A DNA stretch of 64,000 bases from UBA2210 sp036825195 (GTDB lineage Bacteria > Desulfobacterota > Syntrophia > Syntrophales > UBA2210), in assembly GCA_036825195.1 (NCBI GenBank), contig DAISYQ010000014.1:3737-67736 (forward strand), read 5' to 3'. The translations under genes were made by a program, and so were the position numbers. Position 1 is the first letter of the stretch, and each line of letters starts with the position of its first letter. Positions 61,215-64,000 of this stretch are shown in pieces. Below the pieces are notes generated by a model, which saw only the letters and a program-made list of their open reading frames with translations, was not told the DNA's origin and did no database searches.

Positions 61215-61778
61215 AGATATGTAGCGGATGTATATTAATATTAAAAATGTTTGCCTTTGCTATTTTAATAACGATTCATCCTTTAATTCTCTCAAAAATT
61301 TAAGAAGTTATTGCGTTAAAACAATTGCCGCTTGTGAGGGTGACCACTTTAGATGCAGATTACCCATCTTAGGTTTTTATGTGCCATAGGATTTGTACGG
61401 AGTTATTGTTCCTCATTTTGTCTAACACAAGATAGGGATTGTAATTATTCGGTTTAGCAAATCAAAAGATGCCATAAATATCATATGGTATACTCGAATA
61501 TACCGATATAAAAAGCAATGGGATCATGGCATACTCGACTTTATAGTGTGTTTCTCCTGTTGACTTTGGTAACTTGTCTATGGCAACGTAGTAGTGTAAT
61601 CGCTCTTTCGCAGGAAGATCAGGAATCAACCACAATAATACAGCATAATTAATATAGTAATATTTGTTTACTTGAATTGATATTAGTATTCGATGAGAAA
61701 CACAATCATTGCGAATAGATAATCTGTAAGAAGTTGATGTTAATAAGATTTTTGTTAGATTTGGAGGAATGACTCACA
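61215..61778. other. AT-rich gap between larB and the sigma-54 activator
   Basis: A 564-base stretch without a recognisable gene. No terminator with a clear stem and T run follows larB. The end holds the strong ribosome site TTTGGAGG for the next gene. Nothing else stood out. Confidence 0.5.
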
Positions 61779-63578
61779 ATGGGCGAAGAACATAGTTCTT
61801 ATAAATTGGGACAAAGCACAAATCTCATAACAGATAAATTCTCGGATTACGAGAAGGTAAAAAAAGCCTTAAGCGCTCTCGAAGAAACGCATCGAACTAT
61901 TCTTGATGGTATTGAAGAAGGTTACGTTGAGGTTGACCTGAAGGGAAATGTCGTATTTTGTAATGATTCGTATAGTAAGATAATAGGGTATCCTATAGAA
62001 GGAATTATGGGGTTGAATTATCGAGAATATATGACCGAAGATGTGGCAAAGATCGTTTTTGATGCATACAATCAGGTTTATCAGTCAGGAGTACCTAATA
62101 AGGGATTCTTCTATGAAATCATAACAAAAAACGGACGCAGAAGAATCATAGAAAATTCAATATCTTTAATAAAAAACTCAAAAAGTGAGCGGATAGGATT
62201 CAGAAGTGTTACGCGTGATATCACCGACCGTAAACAAGCTGAAAAGGAGCTGGAACGGCATCGCAGCTACTTGAAGGCCATTTTCGAAAGTGCAAAGGAC
62301 GCTATCATTACCTTTGATTCTGATATGGTAATGATCGAAGCAAATAAGGCCGCAGAAAATATCTGCAGCCTAGCTGAAAAAAGCAATATAGGCAAAGTAA
62401 TCTCTGCCTGTTCGACTCAATGTGACAAGACATGCCTTGATGTTATTCAGGAAGCGTTAAGCAGTAAAGCCACGATCAAGGAAAGCCAAATAAAATGCAG
62501 TCACCATTTTCGACCCCAGCAGGAAGTGATAGTCACCGGTTCTCGATTATTAAGTCCCAACGACGAATTTATGGGAATAGTTGTTTTCGTAAGAGATGTA
62601 ACAAGGCTTACCAATCTTGAACAGGAATTAAGAGAGAGGCATCAGTTTCAGAAGATTATCGGCAAGAGCGATAAAATGCAGGATATTTATGAGCTTCTGA
62701 GTAGTTTAGCCGATTTAGAAACAACCGCTTTGATCACAGGTGAAAGCGGTACAGGAAAAACACTTGTTGCGAAGGCCCTTCATTACAGTGGAAATCGTGC
62801 CTTAAAGCCAGTTATAACCGTAAATTGTTCCGCTTTGCCTGAAAGCCTGCTTGAGAGTGAACTTTTCGGTCATGTGAAGGGCTCTTTTACCGGCGCCATA
62901 AAAGATACTCAAGGTCGCTTCCAGACCGCGTCCGAAGGAACAATTGTATTGGACGAAATCGGAGATGTCTCTCCACGGATACAACTCAAACTTTTAAGAG
63001 TTCTTGAAGAAAAGGAATTCGAAAGAGTAGGAGAATCTGTTCCGATAAAGGCCAATGTACGTGTTATCGCATGTACTAACCAGGACTTGAAAGAAAAGGT
63101 CAGATTGGGAGAATTCCGAGAGGATCTTTATTATCGTCTCAAAGTAGTAGAGGTCGAAATGCCTCCCCTGCGAGACCGGGTCGAGGATATTCCCTTGTTG
63201 GTGGAACATTTTTTGAATGTCTTTAATAAAAACTTTTCCAAAAATATTCAATTTTTATCCGACGAGGTATTAGAAGCCTTTATGAATTATTCTTGGCCGG
63301 GGAATGTAAGGGAGTTAAGGCATAGTATAGAACATGCATTTGTGCTTTGTCATAATCCATTTATTAGTCTCGACCACTTACCGGTAGAAATAAGGGCGGG
63401 ACAAAACAGTGAGCGGCAAATTATTAAAAAACAGCAACCTGTTGAGGAACAGGAGGAAATTCTTGCGGTTTTAAATAAAACATATTGGAATAAGTCACAG
63501 GCGGCACGTCTCCTCAGGATAGACCGGAGTACTCTTTACAGAAAAATCCAGAGATACCAACTTCCTAAATCTATGTAA
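61779..63578 (+). CDS. PAS-PAS sigma-54-dependent transcriptional activator
   Basis: A 599-residue enhancer-binding protein. PAS 1 is about residues 40-150 (ILDGIEEGYVEVDLKGNVVFCNDSYSKIIGY) and PAS 2 about 160-275, which carries the cysteine cluster CSTQCDKTC at 211-219. The AAA+ domain is at about 293-525: Walker A GESGTGKT at 321, the sigma-54 loop as GSFTGA at 368 instead of GAFTGA, Walker B GTIVLDEIGD and the arginine finger region. A Fis-type helix-turn-helix ends the chain (WNKSQAARLLRIDRSTLYRKIQ). It activates sigma-54 promoters on a redox or small-molecule cue. Its targets are not visible; no clear sigma-54 promoter was found nearby. Confidence 0.93.
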   Translation: MGEEHSSYKLGQSTNLITDKFSDYEKVKKALSALEETHRTILDGIEEGYVEVDLKGNVVFCNDSYSKIIGYPIEGIMGLNYREYMTEDVAKIVFDAYNQVYQSGVPNKGFFYEIITKNGRRRIIENSISLIKNSKSERIGFRSVTRDITDRKQAEKELERHRSYLKAIFESAKDAIITFDSDMVMIEANKAAENICSLAEKSNIGKVISACSTQCDKTCLDVIQEALSSKATIKESQIKCSHHFRPQQEVIVTGSRLLSPNDEFMGIVVFVRDVTRLTNLEQELRERHQFQKIIGKSDKMQDIYELLSSLADLETTALITGESGTGKTLVAKALHYSGNRALKPVITVNCSALPESLLESELFGHVKGSFTGAIKDTQGRFQTASEGTIVLDEIGDVSPRIQLKLLRVLEEKEFERVGESVPIKANVRVIACTNQDLKEKVRLGEFREDLYYRLKVVEVEMPPLRDRVEDIPLLVEHFLNVFNKNFSKNIQFLSDEVLEAFMNYSWPGNVRELRHSIEHAFVLCHNPFISLDHLPVEIRAGQNSERQIIKKQQPVEEQEEILAVLNKTYWNKSQAARLLRIDRSTLYRKIQRYQLPKSM

Positions 63579-64000
63579 AATATATTACCTGTATCAGATA
63601 TATTGTAACGCACCTTGTCTGTGTTGTGCCGTTTTACTCGGAAAGAAATTGGCTCTTTGAGACGAGAATCTTTTCGATGGACGACCGGCGCAGTCTCCAT
63701 TTCCAACGTTATCATCTGTCGGCTAATCTACCGCCCCACTTTCGATTGAACGGTTTGCATTCTAAGCGATGAAATTTTATTGTCTCAGTTCTAGTATTTT
63801 TTGAAATCATCGTGCAAAAAGTCCCTGCATGGATTCGTGTAAAATCAATTAATTGCAAAAGTTAACCATCTTTGAGAAATATATGTCTTTTTTAAGAAAA
63901 ACGGCACATGCTTTCTTTTATGCATTGCTGGAAGTAATGCATAATTTGTGAGAAAGTCCACCGTTGTTTACAGTTTTTCGGGGTAAAAATATTCAAGCAG
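63579..64000. other. Non-coding end of the window with an inverted repeat
   Basis: A 422-base AT-rich stretch with no gene. At 63918-63944, TTATGCATT and its exact complement form a 9-bp inverted repeat with a 9-base centre, either an operator or a hairpin before the next gene outside the window. Confidence 0.55.

Noticed and set aside
63895..63920. Sigma-54 promoter (GGCAC at 63903)
   Set aside because: The GC of the -12 element is missing at the required distance.

Overview
The window looks like a chromosomal segment of a strictly anaerobic bacterium, most plausibly of the Desulfobacterota (former Deltaproteobacteria). The grounds are Hnd-type [FeFe]-hydrogenase subunits, a beta-oxidation operon, separate GlyQ and GlySchains, oxygen-sensitive Fe-S enzymes throughout, and moderate GC with clear Shine-Dalgarno sites. 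The lineage is an inference from gene content; no rRNA or marker tree was available. No tRNA, rRNA, CRISPR array or intact insertion sequence was found.

Layout. 1-2.3 kb: the end of an amino-acid ABC transporter operon (binding protein, then a double permease in one chain). 2.3-18.1 kb: a hydrogen-metabolism locus. On the minus strand lie hndA, hndB and hndC, preceded by DRTGG, PHP and HATPase genes. Divergent on the plus strand are a very large catalytic [FeFe]-hydrogenase, a small [2Fe-2S] protein, a PAS-bearing sensory-type [FeFe]-hydrogenase and a PP2C/SpoIIE phosphatase. Facing these is a second DRTGG/HATPase/HATPase operon. Both HndC and the catalytic hydrogenase carry a GltD/NfnB-like FAD-NAD(P)H module, so the complex could link NAD(H), NADP(H), ferredoxin and H2. 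18.4-24.7 kb: a TetR regulator followed by acyl-CoA dehydrogenase, hydroxyacyl-CoA dehydrogenase/enoyl-CoA hydratase and thiolase.

24.8-44 kb is a looser accessory region: two nitrilase-family enzymes, a TolB-like lipoprotein with a CxxCH motif, a secreted protein/lipoprotein pair, a TyrA-like dehydrogenase, a nitroreductase-like protein, a cytidylate-kinase-like/BON fusion, Tag glycosylase, a GDPD lipoprotein, an aminotransferase, a glycosyltransferase and several unknowns. Between 31 and 36 kb the DNA is AT-richer with long non-coding gaps.

44.1-51.9 kb holds a complete shikimate/phenylalanine operon on the minus strand in the order aroF-aroB-pheA-aroD-aroE-aroA-aroK-aroC, with stop/start overlaps at almost every junction. 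Its leader encodes a 28-residue peptide containing YWFSYYFF, followed by an antiterminator and two tandem terminators whose arms can pair in a chain. This is a strong candidate for ribosome-mediated attenuation sensing all three aromatic amino acids. 52-57.4 kb: glyQ-glyS and mgtE-recO on the minus strand. 57.7-61.2 kb: a DUF3842 gene, a repeat-containing leader with a terminator, and larC-larE-larB for the nickel-pincer cofactor, without larA. 61.8-63.6 kb: a sigma-54 activator with two PAS domains. The last 420 bases show only an inverted repeat.

The most unusual items are the paired GltD-fused hydrogenase subunits with their kinase/phosphatase-like neighbours, and the domino attenuator ahead of the aro operon.
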